64,000 nucleotides of DNA from Gammaproteobacteria bacterium (GTDB taxonomy: Bacteria; Pseudomonadota; Gammaproteobacteria; VBWC01), in NCBI GenBank assembly GCA_006218035.1, contig VBWC01000011.1, positions 1 through 64,000 on the forward strand. Direction: 5' to 3'. The position numbers and the translations under genes were made by a program. The notes beneath the pieces were generated by a model. The model did no database searches. It saw nothing but the letters and a program-made list of their open reading frames with translations, and had not been told where the DNA came from. Positions 1 through 11,190 of the stretch are shown here, piece after piece (position 1 is the stretch's first letter; each line of letters begins with the position of its first letter).

Positions 1-22
1 TCCGTCCATGGAGTCGTACCTT

Positions 23-38
23 CCGCCATCCATGGCGG
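23..38. repeat. Short perfect palindrome beyond the mnmE 3' end
   Basis: CCGCCAT and ATGGCGG flank a two-base centre, giving a 16-bp inverted repeat about 95 bases past the mnmE stop. No T-run follows on either side, so it is a weak candidate for a terminator. The core CATCCATGG also occurs at about 4753 and inside the repeat element at 31672-31680. The rest of bases 1-130 holds no recognisable gene. Confidence 0.35.
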
Positions 39-130
39 TCGCCTGCGGTCGAAATGACAAGAAACCTCTTATTCAAAGCCTCCCTAGCGTTGATCACCGC
101 TACCGGCCATAGGCGTCGCACTTTAACCGG

Positions 131-1486
131 CTATTTTCCAATACAAAAACTGGCGAATATCCGGCCGAGCAGATCGTCGGACGTGACCTCGCCGGTGATT
201 TCACCGAGCGCGCGCTGGGCCTGGCGCAGGTCTTCGGCGAGCAGCTCGCCGGCGCGCGGCCCGGTGAGTTGCGTCCGACCGTTGGCCAGCGATGCGAGCG
301 CACGGTGCAGCGCATCGAGATGGCGGCGACGCGCAATGAACACACCTTCGCCGGCGGGCTGATAACCGACACACTCGGCGAGATGTCGGCACAGCTGGTC
401 GATGCCGGCGCCGGATTTGGCCGACACGGCGACTTCGGTACCCAGCTCACCGGTCACTATTTCGGGCTGGCGGCCGGTCAGATCGATCTTGTTACGCACG
501 ATCGTTAATGCGGGGCCGTGCGGCAGCTTGTCGATGATCGCCCGATCCTCGCGCGCCACCCCGTCGCGGTCGTCGACGATCAGCAGCACGCGATCGGCTC
601 GGGCGATCTCGTCCCAGGCACGCTGGATGCCGATGCTTTCGATCGGGTCGGCGCTGTCGCGCAACCCGGCCGTATCGATTATGTGGACGGGCAGTCCGTC
701 GATGGCAATACGTTCGCGCAGCACGTCGCGGGTCGTGCCCGGGATGTCGGTGACAATCGCGGCGTCGCGTCGCGCGAGACGGTTAAGAAGGCTGGACTTT
801 CCGGCGTTCGGCTGGCCGGCGATGACAACGTTGATGCCTTCCTGCAACAAACACCCTTGCTGCGCGGTAGCTGTCAGCGTCTGCAGCCGGGCGGTAACGG
901 CGTCTAGCGCCGTGGCGATGCGGCCATCGGACAGGAAATCGATTTCGTCTTCGGGAAAGTCGATCGCCGCCTCGACGTAGATGCGCAATTGCACCAGTTG
1001 CTCGACCAGCGCATGAATCGTTTGCGAGAACTCGCCCTGCAGGGATCGCACGGCCGAACGTGCCGCCTGCTCGGACGACGCGTCGATCAGGTCGGCAATC
1101 GCCTCGGCCTGGGTCAAATCGAGTTTGTCATTCAGGAAGGCGCGCTCCGAGAATTCCCCGGGCCGTGCCACGCGAGCGCCCAGTGCGACGACGCGCTTCG
1201 TCAGCAGATCAAGCACCACCGGGCCGCCGTGACCGTGCAGTTCGAGCACGTCTTCACCGGTGAACGAATGCGGCGCCGGAAACATCAGCGCCAGTCCCTG
1301 GTCCAGCGCACTGCCGTCCGCAGCGCGGAACACGGCCAGTTCCGCCCGGCGCGGCGCCGGCACGCGGCCTGTCAGCGCGGCGGCAATCGCGGCGGCCCGC
1401 GGTCCGCTGACACGGACGATGCCGATGCCGCCGCGCCCCGGCGGCGTTGCGACCGCCACGATGGTATCGAGTGAATGTTGGGTCAT
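131..1486 (-). CDS. mnmE: tRNA uridine-5-carboxymethylaminomethyl modification GTPase MnmE
   Basis: With MnmG, MnmE modifies the C5 position of the wobble uridine in certain tRNAs, using a tetrahydrofolate-derived carbon and GTP hydrolysis. The 451-aa protein has the usual family length. The N-terminal folate-binding domain covers about residues 1-120. A G domain sits inside the helical domain, with P-loop GQPNAGKS at 224-231, the TTRD switch at 251-254, DTAGL at 271-275 and an NKIDL nucleotide-specificity motif. The catalytic Cys lies in the canonical C-terminal FCIGK. It is the last gene of the leftward rpmH-rnpA-yidD-yidC block, as in other gammaproteobacteria, except that a CBS-domain gene lies between it and yidC. 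mnmG would be expected beyond base 1 but is not in view. Confidence 0.98.
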   Translation of the reverse strand: MTQHSLDTIVAVATPPGRGGIGIVRVSGPRAAAIAAALTGRVPAPRRAELAVFRAADGSALDQGLALMFPAPHSFTGEDVLELHGHGGPVVLDLLTKRVVALGARVARPGEFSERAFLNDKLDLTQAEAIADLIDASSEQAARSAVRSLQGEFSQTIHALVEQLVQLRIYVEAAIDFPEDEIDFLSDGRIATALDAVTARLQTLTATAQQGCLLQEGINVVIAGQPNAGKSSLLNRLARRDAAIVTDIPGTTRDVLRERIAIDGLPVHIIDTAGLRDSADPIESIGIQRAWDEIARADRVLLIVDDRDGVAREDRAIIDKLPHGPALTIVRNKIDLTGRQPEIVTGELGTEVAVSAKSGAGIDQLCRHLAECVGYQPAGEGVFIARRRHLDALHRALASLANGRTQLTGPRAGELLAEDLRQAQRALGEITGEVTSDDLLGRIFASFCIGK

Positions 1487-1554
1487 TTATGCCGAAGGCG
1501 CCCGGTACCGCGCGCGCCTTCGACGGTACGGCAACGCTCAGGTCCCTGTCAGCC

Positions 1555-2154
1555 TCATCTCGCGAGCGCGTGTTCCAGCTCGGCGAAGCTGTGCGCGACC
1601 TCGTAAACGTCCAGCGTGCCGCCGAGCTGGCGCCCGATCTGCGTGCTTGAGAAAATGCCGCGCACGCACTGCCAGCGTTCGGCGGAACCGCTGTCAATGA
1701 CCAGCGCATGCTGACGGCCGACGCGCCGCAGCGTTTCGACAATATCACCAACGCATGACCGTTCGATGTCGGCCAGGCTCAGCGCCTCGAGTTCGGCCTG
1801 CGGCGTCATGATGTGCTGTACCTGCACCTCATCGTGACTGCAGCCGGTCTTCAACATATATTGCATCGGCTTTTCACCGAGCACGTCGGTTGCCGTTAAC
1901 AGTCCGACGATATGGCGCTGCGCGTCCGTGACCAGCAACAAGCGCACGCCGCTGTGGATCATCTTCATGTTCGCTGCCATGACCGAAAACGTCGGCTCTA
2001 TCGTGACCGCCGGAACTTTTTTCAGATCCGTCATCACGTCCCGCGCCGGATTTTCCGGTGTTACCCGCGGCGGATAGAGCGGTGTGGCGCGGTGAAAGGT
2101 GACGCCGCGTTGCAGCAGCGTTGAAGAGAGCGGGGAAAACTTTCGCGAATTCAT
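1555..2154 (-). CDS. Two-CBS-domain protein of unknown ligand
   Basis: This 199-aa protein has two CBS modules, roughly residues 40-105 (phrases such as VTDAQRHIVGLLTATDVL) and 110-190 (HIMTPQAELEAL, ALVIDSGS, GIFSSTQIGRQL). CBS pairs usually bind adenosyl nucleotides and regulate a partner domain, but no effector domain is attached here. The ATG start is supported by a strong ribosome-binding site, GGAGGTGT, reading leftward at about 2158-2165 with six bases of spacing to the GGAGG core. It sits between mnmE and yidC, which are normally adjacent, so it looks like a lineage-specific insertion into that cluster. The ligand and target are unknown. The CBS assignment is confident; any role is not. 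Confidence 0.85.
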   Translation of the reverse strand: MNSRKFSPLSSTLLQRGVTFHRATPLYPPRVTPENPARDVMTDLKKVPAVTIEPTFSVMAANMKMIHSGVRLLLVTDAQRHIVGLLTATDVLGEKPMQYMLKTGCSHDEVQVQHIMTPQAELEALSLADIERSCVGDIVETLRRVGRQHALVIDSGSAERWQCVRGIFSSTQIGRQLGGTLDVYEVAHSFAELEHALAR

Positions 2155-2237
2155 AGGACACCTCCATATCGCGGCGGGTCGCCCTGAATAAACTAGTCCA
2201 TGCGGAAGGTCGCTGCAAGCCCACGTTCCGAACTAAC

Positions 2238-3899
2238 CTACGTGGCGGCCATTTTCTCTACGCGGTAGGTGATATACCACTGCTGGGCGATCGACAGGAC
2301 GCTGTTTGCAACCCAGTACAGCACCAGCCCGGACGGGAAAAAGGCGAAGAACGCCGTGAAGATGAACGGCAGCATCATCATAACCTTGGCCTGCACCGGA
2401 TCCGGCGGCGGTGGATTCAGCTTCTGCTGGAAGAACATCGTCGCGCCCATGATCACGGGCAGCACATAGTACGGATCCTTGGTCGACAGGTCGTTCAGCC
2501 AGAAAATAAACCCGGCCTGACGCAACTCGACGCTTTCCAGCAATACCCAGTACAGCGCAATAAACACCGGGATCTGCACCATGATCGGCAGGCAACCGCC
2601 GAGCGGGTTAATCTTTTCCTTCTTGTACAGATCCATCATCCCCTGGCTCATGCGCTGCCGGTCGTCGCCGTAGCGTTCGCGTAATTGCTGCAGCTTCGGC
2701 GCGAGTTTGCGCATGTTCGCCATGGACTTGTAACTGGCCGCCGACAGTTTGTAGAACGCGAGCTTGATGATCAGCGTCAGGATGATGATCGCCCAACCCC
2801 AGTTATTGACCACCTTATGAATATAATTCAGCAGCCAGTACAGTGGCTTCGACAGAATGGTCAGTATGCCGTAGTCGACGGTCAGCTCCAGACCCGGCGC
2901 CACTTCTTCGAGCTGGTGCTGCAGTTTTGGACCGACGAACAACCGCGTGTTATGCGTGACCGACGCGCCGGGTGCGGCGCTGATATCGGGTGACACCATC
3001 CCCAGTACGAAACGGCCGTCGGCCAGCGCCTTGCTGTAATAATGGTTGGTCTGGTCCTTGGTCGGCACCAACGCGCCGACGAAATAGTGCTGGATCATCG
3101 CCGCCCACCCGCCGGTGATGTCGCGGCTAAGGTTTTCCTTGGCCATATCATCGAAGTCGAATTTCTTGTACTTGTTCTCGTCGCTATAGATCACGCCGCC
3201 GGTGTAGGTATAGATGAACCGGGGGGTTTCTCCGTCGCCGGGGCGGGTGCGCTGCAATTGACGGTATATGCGCCCGCTCCATTCCTGCGGCGTATTATTG
3301 GTGACGGTGTGATCGATATCGATCAGGTAACTACCGCGGCGGAAGGTATAACTCTTGGTGACCTTGAGTCCGCTGTCGCTCACCCAGGTTAACGGCACCG
3401 TCAATTCGTCGGCACCATCGGCGAGTCGGAATTCCGTTTGAGCGGCGCTGTACAGCGCGTGATGATCCGGCGCCGCGGCGCGTGACAGCATGCCGGTCTG
3501 CGCAATGAACAGCCGCCCAGGCTCGTCCTTCATCAGGCGAAACGGCTGGTCGGGTTGGCCAACGACAACCGGATAGGCGCGCAGATCGACCTCGCGGAGG
3601 TCGCCGCCCAGGGTATCGATTTCAATATTGTAGACGTCGGTGATAACACGGATCCGGCCCGCGGATTTCAGGCCTTCGCCACTACCTTCGATCGGCGTAG
3701 CTTGGTTCGTCGCCGCCGCGCCGGTGGATGGTTGCTGTGCGGCCGGCACGTCCTGCGGCGGTAGCGCAGCGGCCACTGGAGCGGTTTCAGCGGGCGGGTT
3801 CGCCGCGTGACGCGCGCCGTAGTCCTGCTCCCAAGCCTGCCAGAGCAGCAGGACAACGAAGGTCAACGAGATGACAAGAAAAAGGCGCTGGTTATCCAT
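2238..3899 (-). CDS. yidC: Membrane protein insertase YidC
   Basis: YidC inserts and folds inner-membrane proteins, alone or with SecYEG. The start is taken at MDNQRLFLV (3899), the family-typical N-terminus; the frame stays open further upstream but that part overlaps yidD coding. The 553-aa product has an N-terminal anchor at about residues 4-20. A large periplasmic P1 domain follows, with a Pro/Ala/Gln-rich linker near residues 30-70. The C-terminal five-helix insertase core contains [19 protein letters not shown] and the [16 protein letters not shown] stretch. The start overlaps the yidD end by 8 bases, implying translational coupling in rpmH-rnpA-yidD-yidC. Confidence 0.97.
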   Translation of the reverse strand: MDNQRLFLVISLTFVVLLLWQAWEQDYGARHAANPPAETAPVAAALPPQDVPAAQQPSTGAAATNQATPIEGSGEGLKSAGRIRVITDVYNIEIDTLGGDLREVDLRAYPVVVGQPDQPFRLMKDEPGRLFIAQTGMLSRAAAPDHHALYSAAQTEFRLADGADELTVPLTWVSDSGLKVTKSYTFRRGSYLIDIDHTVTNNTPQEWSGRIYRQLQRTRPGDGETPRFIYTYTGGVIYSDENKYKKFDFDDMAKENLSRDITGGWAAMIQHYFVGALVPTKDQTNHYYSKALADGRFVLGMVSPDISAAPGASVTHNTRLFVGPKLQHQLEEVAPGLELTVDYGILTILSKPLYWLLNYIHKVVNNWGWAIIILTLIIKLAFYKLSAASYKSMANMRKLAPKLQQLRERYGDDRQRMSQGMMDLYKKEKINPLGGCLPIMVQIPVFIALYWVLLESVELRQAGFIFWLNDLSTKDPYYVLPVIMGATMFFQQKLNPPPPDPVQAKVMMMLPFIFTAFFAFFPSGLVLYWVANSVLSIAQQWYITYRVEKMAAT

Positions 3900-4131
3900 C
3901 GCAGGCGGCTTTGCCACAGGCGTGCGGCACCGGGTCAACCCCGCCGGCATGCCATGGGTGGCAACGACTCAAACGTTTCAGCGCGAGCCATGAGCCGTGA
4001 ACGGTTCCGTGACGCTCTATCGCCTCGGCGGCATACACGGAACAGCTTGGGTAAAAACGGCAATGGTTGCCCAGTAGCGGGCTGATCAGGTAACGGTAAC
4101 CGCGAATCAGGCCTGTCAGGATTTTCTGCAT
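3892..4131 (-). CDS. yidD: Membrane protein insertion efficiency factor YidD
   Basis: This 79-aa protein has the whole YidD signature: a short amphipathic N-terminus ([18 protein letters not shown]), the Cys motif [11 protein letters not shown], and a [12 protein letters not shown] tail. The family is a membrane-associated helper of YidC-dependent insertion. It overlaps the rnpA 3' end by 16 bases and the yidC start by 8 bases, as expected in this compact operon. Confidence 0.95.
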   Translation of the reverse strand: MQKILTGLIRGYRYLISPLLGNHCRFYPSCSVYAAEAIERHGTVHGSWLALKRLSRCHPWHAGGVDPVPHACGKAACDG

Positions 4132-4490
4132 CGTGCCAGTTTGTTCCAGTGTGCGTTCAGCGCCGCGCGCAATTCTTCATTGTTCTTCGCCGCGATGCCG
4201 CCGCGCGCGAGTACGACGATGTCGAGACCCTGCAACAGCTCAAGGTGCAGGCGAAAACTTTCGCGCACTACCCGTTTGATGCGATTCCGGTCGACGGCAC
4301 GGCGCGCATGTTTCTTGGATATCGCCAACCCGACTCGCGCCAGATCGCCATCGTTTCTTCTCGCCAGGACTGTCATACACCCGTTGGATGACTTCAGCGG
4401 CGCCTGAAAAACACGTTGGTAATCGCTCTGTTTCGCTAGCTTGTGCTGGTGGGAAAAACGTTTTAGTCCTGCACCCAATTCAGCAGACAA
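4116..4490 (-). CDS. rnpA: Ribonuclease P protein component
   Basis: RnpA is the basic protein subunit of RNase P and aids 5' maturation of tRNAs. The 124-aa product is lysine/arginine-rich and has the family motif around [21 protein letters not shown] (about residues 60-80), the RNA-binding RNR loop. The most upstream start is TTG at 4490, one base after the rpmH stop, with no ATG before the conserved FSHQHKL region, so a TTG start or a slightly later non-ATG start is needed. Being immediately after rpmH is the normal arrangement. Confidence 0.95.
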   Translation of the reverse strand: MSAELGAGLKRFSHQHKLAKQSDYQRVFQAPLKSSNGCMTVLARRNDGDLARVGLAISKKHARRAVDRNRIKRVVRESFRLHLELLQGLDIVVLARGGIAAKNNEELRAALNAHWNKLARCRKS

Positions 4491-4491
4491 T

Positions 4492-4626
4492 CTATGCGCT
4501 CAGTCGCGCCCGGCCTTTAGCGCGACGACGCTTCAATACTCGCCGTCCGGCGGCGGTGCTCATGCGCGCACGAAAGCCATGTGTCCGTTTGCGCTTGATA
4601 ACGCTGGGTTGAAATGTACGTTTCAT
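4492..4626 (-). CDS. rpmH: 50S ribosomal protein L34
   Basis: The 44-aa L34 begins [19 protein letters not shown], the almost invariant L34 N-terminus, and ends in a run of Arg/Lys. The start is the ATG at 4626. An in-frame ATG further upstream would add 23 hydrophobic residues not found in L34 and is rejected. It is the first gene of the leftward operon and is divergent from dnaA. Its promoter should lie in the 4627-4823 gap shared with dnaA. Confidence 0.98.
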   Translation of the reverse strand: MKRTFQPSVIKRKRTHGFRARMSTAAGRRVLKRRRAKGRARLSA

Positions 4627-4823
4627 AAGTTCTGCCCAAAAAAACGCCGCGAATACAGCGCAATTGAAAACGCGCAAAGATACTGAAACGACCATGGGGC
4701 TGTCAACGTTTTATCTTGCTGATACCTCGGAAAATATAGTTGTGGATAAGTCATCCATGGCGGTATAGACTCCCAGCCTTCCTTGATTTCCAGACAGAAC
4801 CGCATACCTTAGGGGGATTTTTG
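4627..4823. promoter_or_regulatory. rpmH-dnaA divergent regulatory region with a perfect DnaA box
   Basis: This 197-bp gap separates divergent rpmH and dnaA. TGTGGATAA at 4741-4749 is the exact complement of the consensus DnaA box TTATCCACA. One box before dnaA fits the autoregulation known in many bacteria, and in pseudomonads oriC itself lies in this gap. Only one perfect box was found by eye, so origin function here is not shown. A ribosome-binding site AGGGGG at 4811-4816 serves dnaA. Confidence 0.6.
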
Positions 4824-6164
4824 GTGGTGGATCAGCCGCTATGGCAGCAGTGTCTTTATCGCTTAGAGTCGGAACTCACACCACAGCAGCTCAATACGTG
4901 GATACGGCCGTTACACGCCATCGAGGACGGCGGTTCGATTCGACTACTGGCGCCCAACCGGTTCGTGCTCGAATGGGTTAACGAGCGTCTGATTGGGCAG
5001 ATTACGAATATCCTCTCCCAGCTTGGTGACGGAGCGGCCCCCCAAATCAGCCTGGAGATCGGCAGTAAAAGCGTGCAAATTCAAGTAGCCGGCGCTAGCA
5101 AGCCGGCCTTTCGCCGTGCCGCAGATGTGGTGACGGACGCGCCTGTCAGCAACCTGCGTCAGGAATTTACTTTTGACAATTTCGTCGAGGGCAACTCGAA
5201 CCAGCTCGCGGTAGCCGCGTCCATGCAGGTCGGCGAGAACCCCGGTGGCGCGTACAATCCACTATTTATTTATGGCGGGGTTGGTCTTGGCAAGACGCAT
5301 TTGATGCATGCGATTGGCCACATGATGATCGCGCGCAAGCCCAACACGCGCGCCGTTTATCTGCATTCGGAGCGCTTCGTTGCGGACATGGTCAAGGCGC
5401 TGCAACACAACGCCATCAATGAATTCAAACGGTTTTATCGGTCAGTCGATGCGCTGTTGATCGACGACATCCAATTTTTTGCCGGCAAGGAACGCTCCCA
5501 GGAGGAGTTGTTTCATACCTTCAACGCGCTGATGGAGGGCCGGCAGCAGATCATCATGACGTGCGATCGTTATCCTAAAGAAGTCAAAGGGCTGGAAGAA
5601 CGCCTCAAGTCCCGTTTTGGCTGGGGTCTGACGGTCGCCATCGAACCGCCGGAACTGGAGACGCGTGTGGCGATTTTGATGAGCAAGGCGGCGCAATCAG
5701 ACGTCGTGCTACCCCATGAAGTTGCCTTTCTGATCGCCGAGCGTCTGCATGCCAACATCCGGGAAATGGAGGGGGCTCTGCGGCGCGTCGTTGCCAATTC
5801 TCGTTTCACCGGCCGGCCGATCACGCTGGAGTTTGCCAAGGAGGCACTCCGTGACCTGCTCGCCTTGCATGCGAAACTGGTTTCGATCGAAAACATTCAA
5901 AAAATCGTGGCTGAGTATTACAAGATTCGCGTCGCCGATTTATTATCGAAGCGGCGATCGCGTTCGGTTGCACGACCACGACAGATCGCCATGTCTTTGG
6001 CAAAGGAGCTAACGACCCACAGCCTTCCGGAGATCGGTGACGCGTTTGGTGGCCGTGATCATACGACTGTTTTACACGCCTGCCGAAAGATCAAGGAATT
6101 GAAGGACTGTGATCGCCGAATCAATGAAGACTGTGCGAACCTGTTAAGAACCTTGTCGAGTTAA
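4824..6164 (+). CDS. dnaA: Chromosomal replication initiator protein DnaA
   Basis: DnaA binds DnaA boxes at oriC and opens the duplex for initiation. The start chosen is GTG 4824 (VVDQPLWQQ), seven bases after AGGGGG; GTG 4827 or TTG 4821 are possible. The ATG at 4740 lies inside the DnaA box region and gives an unusual N-terminus, so it is rejected. The product is 446 aa. Domain I has [24 protein letters not shown]. The AAA+ domain has Walker [10 protein letters not shown] and Walker [10 protein letters not shown]. Domain IV carries the DNA-binding signature around [15 protein letters not shown]. It is followed by dnaN, recF and gyrB in the classic order. Confidence 0.98.
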   Translation: MVDQPLWQQCLYRLESELTPQQLNTWIRPLHAIEDGGSIRLLAPNRFVLEWVNERLIGQITNILSQLGDGAAPQISLEIGSKSVQIQVAGASKPAFRRAADVVTDAPVSNLRQEFTFDNFVEGNSNQLAVAASMQVGENPGGAYNPLFIYGGVGLGKTHLMHAIGHMMIARKPNTRAVYLHSERFVADMVKALQHNAINEFKRFYRSVDALLIDDIQFFAGKERSQEELFHTFNALMEGRQQIIMTCDRYPKEVKGLEERLKSRFGWGLTVAIEPPELETRVAILMSKAAQSDVVLPHEVAFLIAERLHANIREMEGALRRVVANSRFTGRPITLEFAKEALRDLLALHAKLVSIENIQKIVAEYYKIRVADLLSKRRSRSVARPRQIAMSLAKELTTHSLPEIGDAFGGRDHTTVLHACRKIKELKDCDRRINEDCANLLRTLSS

Positions 6165-6379
6165 TGTCGAGAAACTGTGGACAAGAAAATAATTTATCGC
6201 TTCGGTTTCTTTTGAACAGCTTTCCCACAAGCAAACGGTCATGTATACCAGGATAGTCCCATGGGTTTTATATTCGATAGCTATTTGTTATAAATAACCT
6301 TTTATCGCTTATCCCCCGTATGGATGGAGCTTAACAATAACAACAGGTAAGTATTTTAAAGATTTATATAATTAAGAAA
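6165..6379. other. AT-rich dnaA-dnaN intergenic region, candidate oriC or part of it
   Basis: The 215-bp gap is clearly more AT-rich than its surroundings, especially 6270-6375 with TATTTGTTATAAATAACC and TTTATATAATTAAG. It has a one-mismatch DnaA box, TGTGGACAA, at 6176-6184. Looser matches are TTTCCCACA near 6223 and TTATCCCCC at 6310-6318, each with two mismatches. The mix of box-like sites and an AT-rich stretch resembles an unwinding region. Whether replication starts here or in the rpmH-dnaA gap cannot be decided by eye. Confidence 0.45.
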
Positions 6380-7480
6380 ATGAAATTCACAATAAACAGA
6401 GAGGCCTTGCTAAAACCCCTGCAAGCGGTTGCCGGTGTGGTCGAAAGACGTCAAACATTGCCAATACTTTCCAATGTTCTGATCAGCGTCAAGGGAAAGA
6501 CACTTTCCATGACGGCGACCGACCTCGAGGTAGAGATGGTGACTCACAGTATGTTGAATGCTGACGAGACCGGGGACATCACACTACCAGCCCGAAAATT
6601 TCTGGACATTTGTCGTGCGCTGCCAGACCAGGCCAAGATTGAGCTGATCGCAGAGCAGGAACGCGCTGTTGTCCGTTCCGGCAAGAGTCGTTTTGTGCTG
6701 GCGACGTTGCCGGTAAAAGATTTTCCGAATTTGGGGGCGATCAAGGGCGCCTATGAATTCAACGTGCCGCAAAAGGCACTGAAGCGTGTGATTGAGCGTA
6801 CTCAATTCGCGATGGCGCAGCAGGACGTTCGTTACTATTTGAACGGATTAATGCTGGAACTCGGAAAAAACAGGATTCGCGTCGTTGCTACCGACGGACA
6901 TCGTCTGGCGCTGTGCGATCTTGAAGCGGATCTGACGGGCGCGGATCAGCAACAGGTCATCATTCCACGCAAGGGTGTTGTTGAGCTCGCGCGCTTGCTG
7001 GATGACGTCGAGACGCCCGTTGCCGTGTCGCTTGGTAGTAATCATATTCGTTTTACGACAGATACCTTGAGCTTCACATCCAAGCTTGTCGATGGACGTT
7101 TTCCCGATTACCAGCATGTCGTACCGCAGGGGGGGTCAAATATCGTGATAGCGGAACGCGATCCGCTGAAGCAGGCTCTGGTGAGGGCGTCGATACTCTC
7201 CAACGAAAAGTACCGCAGCATCAGCTTTCAAATGAGTAAAGGTAGCGTAAGAATTCTTGCCCGCAATCCGGAACAGGAAGAGGCCGAAGAAGAGGTCGCT
7301 GTTGATTATAAGGGCAAGGGTTTGGATATCGGGTTTAACGCTTCCTATATGCTTGACGCATTATCGGCGGTGACCACGGAGCAGGTCAGGCTTTCCATGA
7401 CTGATGCCAACAGCTGTTGCTTGGTCGAGGGCGTAGGCGATACGAGCTGTAAGTATGTTGTTATGCCGATGCGCTTGTGA
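6380..7480 (+). CDS. dnaN: DNA polymerase III beta subunit (sliding clamp)
   Basis: DnaN forms the ring-shaped dimer that tethers Pol III to DNA. The 366-aa length matches the family. The start MKFTINREALLKPLQAVAGVVERRQTLPIL is typical, and the C-terminal tail VVMPMRL is the usual end of gammaproteobacterial beta clamps. Three repeated clamp folds span the length. It follows dnaA after the AT-rich gap and has no strong ribosome-binding site at its ATG. recF begins 94 bases later. Confidence 0.98.
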   Translation: MKFTINREALLKPLQAVAGVVERRQTLPILSNVLISVKGKTLSMTATDLEVEMVTHSMLNADETGDITLPARKFLDICRALPDQAKIELIAEQERAVVRSGKSRFVLATLPVKDFPNLGAIKGAYEFNVPQKALKRVIERTQFAMAQQDVRYYLNGLMLELGKNRIRVVATDGHRLALCDLEADLTGADQQQVIIPRKGVVELARLLDDVETPVAVSLGSNHIRFTTDTLSFTSKLVDGRFPDYQHVVPQGGSNIVIAERDPLKQALVRASILSNEKYRSISFQMSKGSVRILARNPEQEEAEEEVAVDYKGKGLDIGFNASYMLDALSAVTTEQVRLSMTDANSCCLVEGVGDTSCKYVVMPMRL

Positions 7481-7574
7481 TCTGGCCCAGTATATTGTTG
7501 ATTTGTTGGATAGCGAAAGTTTGACGATTTTTCTGGACGTTTACCGCAATTAGAACCAAACACCACCTTATTTC

Positions 7575-8660
7575 ATGAGCCTGACCCACCTGGCGCTACG
7601 GGGCGTTCGCAATCTCGCGGATACGGAAATTTCGCCCGGTTGTTCTGTTAATCTGATTTGGGGCGAAAACGGCAGCGGCAAAACCAGTCTGCTCGAAGCA
7701 ATACACGTTCTGGGGCGAGCAAAATCATTCCGCAGCTCACGACTCTCACCGGTTATTCAGAACGGTTCAGATAGTTTGGTCGTTGTTGGCCGGGTGTTGA
7801 GCTCCTCTCATGGCACTGAAACTACGGTACGAGTCAATTTTGGCGCGTCTGGAGTAGAGCTATTCGCAGATCGGGTACCGCTAAACCGCGTATCCGACCT
7901 CGTGCTGAGGTTACCGCTGATACTCATCAATACCGATAGCCATCGTTTACTCGAGGATGGCCCCCGCTTGCGCAGGCGCTTTCTAGATTGGGGCGTGTTC
8001 CACGTGGAACACGGCTTTTTTGGGATGTGGAAGCGTTATTATCGCGCATTACGTCAGCGCAATTCCGCTATACGCCGGCAAATGGCTCCAAGCCAGTTAG
8101 CCGCATGGGAGGCGGAGTTATCCCAAGCTGCAGATCATATCGATGAGTTCCGCCGACAGTATCTGGCATTGATGGCTCCGTGGTTTGCGCGCTACGTTAG
8201 CAAGCTTCTAGATATCAATGCTGCGGAAATCGATTATCGGCGTGGATGGCCAGGCGGCCGGCCATTGATGGCGATCTTGGCGGAAGAGGCACATTTGGAT
8301 CGCCAGATTGGCTATACACGGCAAGGGCCGCACCGGGCAGATCTGGTGATCAAGATTGCAAACGTGCCGGCTCAGCAGGTGGTGTCACGCGGTCAGCAGA
8401 AGCTGTTGATTTGTGCACTGCATCTCGCACAGGCCGCGCTGATGGGCGAAGCGACGCGCACTCGTTGTGTGTTGTTGATTGATGATCTTGCGGCGGAGCT
8501 AGATCATGAACACCGCAATCGCTTGCTGAGCCTGCTCGTTTCCCTCGGTCAGCAGGTCTTTGTTACCGCTACCGAGCATAACCTGTTTGACCAGGCGCTA
8601 CTCGTGGGCCAGAAATTGTTTCACGTGGAACGAGGGAAAATCGCTGACGTAACGACGTAA
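7575..8660 (+). CDS. recF: DNA replication and repair protein RecF
   Basis: RecF is an SMC-like ATPase that helps load RecA at gaps and stalled forks with RecO and RecR. The 361-aa protein has Walker A GENGSGKTS at about residues 30-38. A signature-like SRGQQKLL comes before the Walker B-type VLLIDDLAAELD. The gene is in the canonical dnaA-dnaN-recF-gyrB order. Two parS-like palindromes, at 7996-8011 and 8617-8632, are embedded in the coding sequence; both are read as the peptide FHVE, which fits the RecF protein at these places. So the sites appear dual-purpose without disturbing the gene. Confidence 0.97.
   Translation: MSLTHLALRGVRNLADTEISPGCSVNLIWGENGSGKTSLLEAIHVLGRAKSFRSSRLSPVIQNGSDSLVVVGRVLSSSHGTETTVRVNFGASGVELFADRVPLNRVSDLVLRLPLILINTDSHRLLEDGPRLRRRFLDWGVFHVEHGFFGMWKRYYRALRQRNSAIRRQMAPSQLAAWEAELSQAADHIDEFRRQYLALMAPWFARYVSKLLDINAAEIDYRRGWPGGRPLMAILAEEAHLDRQIGYTRQGPHRADLVIKIANVPAQQVVSRGQQKLLICALHLAQAALMGEATRTRCVLLIDDLAAELDHEHRNRLLSLLVSLGQQVFVTATEHNLFDQALLVGQKLFHVERGKIADVTT
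7996..8011. promoter_or_regulatory. parS centromere site 1 (inside recF)
   Basis: TGTTCCACGTGGAACA is a perfect 16-bp palindrome, extended by one base pair each side to 7995-8012. It matches the chromosomal parS consensus TGTTNCACGTGNAACA bound by ParB, and to my knowledge has the form used in pseudomonads. The location within 3.5 kb of dnaA fits known parS clustering near oriC. parA and parB are not in this window but would be expected to the left, past mnmG. Confidence 0.85.
8617..8632. promoter_or_regulatory. parS-like site 2 (near the recF 3' end)
   Basis: TGTTTCACGTGGAACG matches the parS consensus TGTTNCACGTGNAACA at all fixed positions but the last. It lies about 620 bp from the perfect site and in the same gene. 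One mismatch makes ParB binding likely but not certain. Confidence 0.65.
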
Positions 8661-8726
8661 GCCCACAGCTCTATGGATCATCGTTCCACCCAAAAAAACA
8701 ACCCAAAAATCAGCGCAGGATGCTAG

Positions 8727-11168
<2,442 letters not shown>

Positions 11169-11190
11169 GAAGATTGCGCGTCGAACATTG

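Noticed and set aside
100-4686. Many rightward open frames of 60-190 codons opposite mnmE, yidC and rnpA
   Set aside because: All are antisense shadows of GC-rich genes, and none has family resemblance or a ribosome-binding site.
4740-4823. In-frame ATG for dnaA at 4740
   Set aside because: It sits within the DnaA-box region, adds an atypical 28-residue leader, and AGGGGG is placed for GTG 4824.
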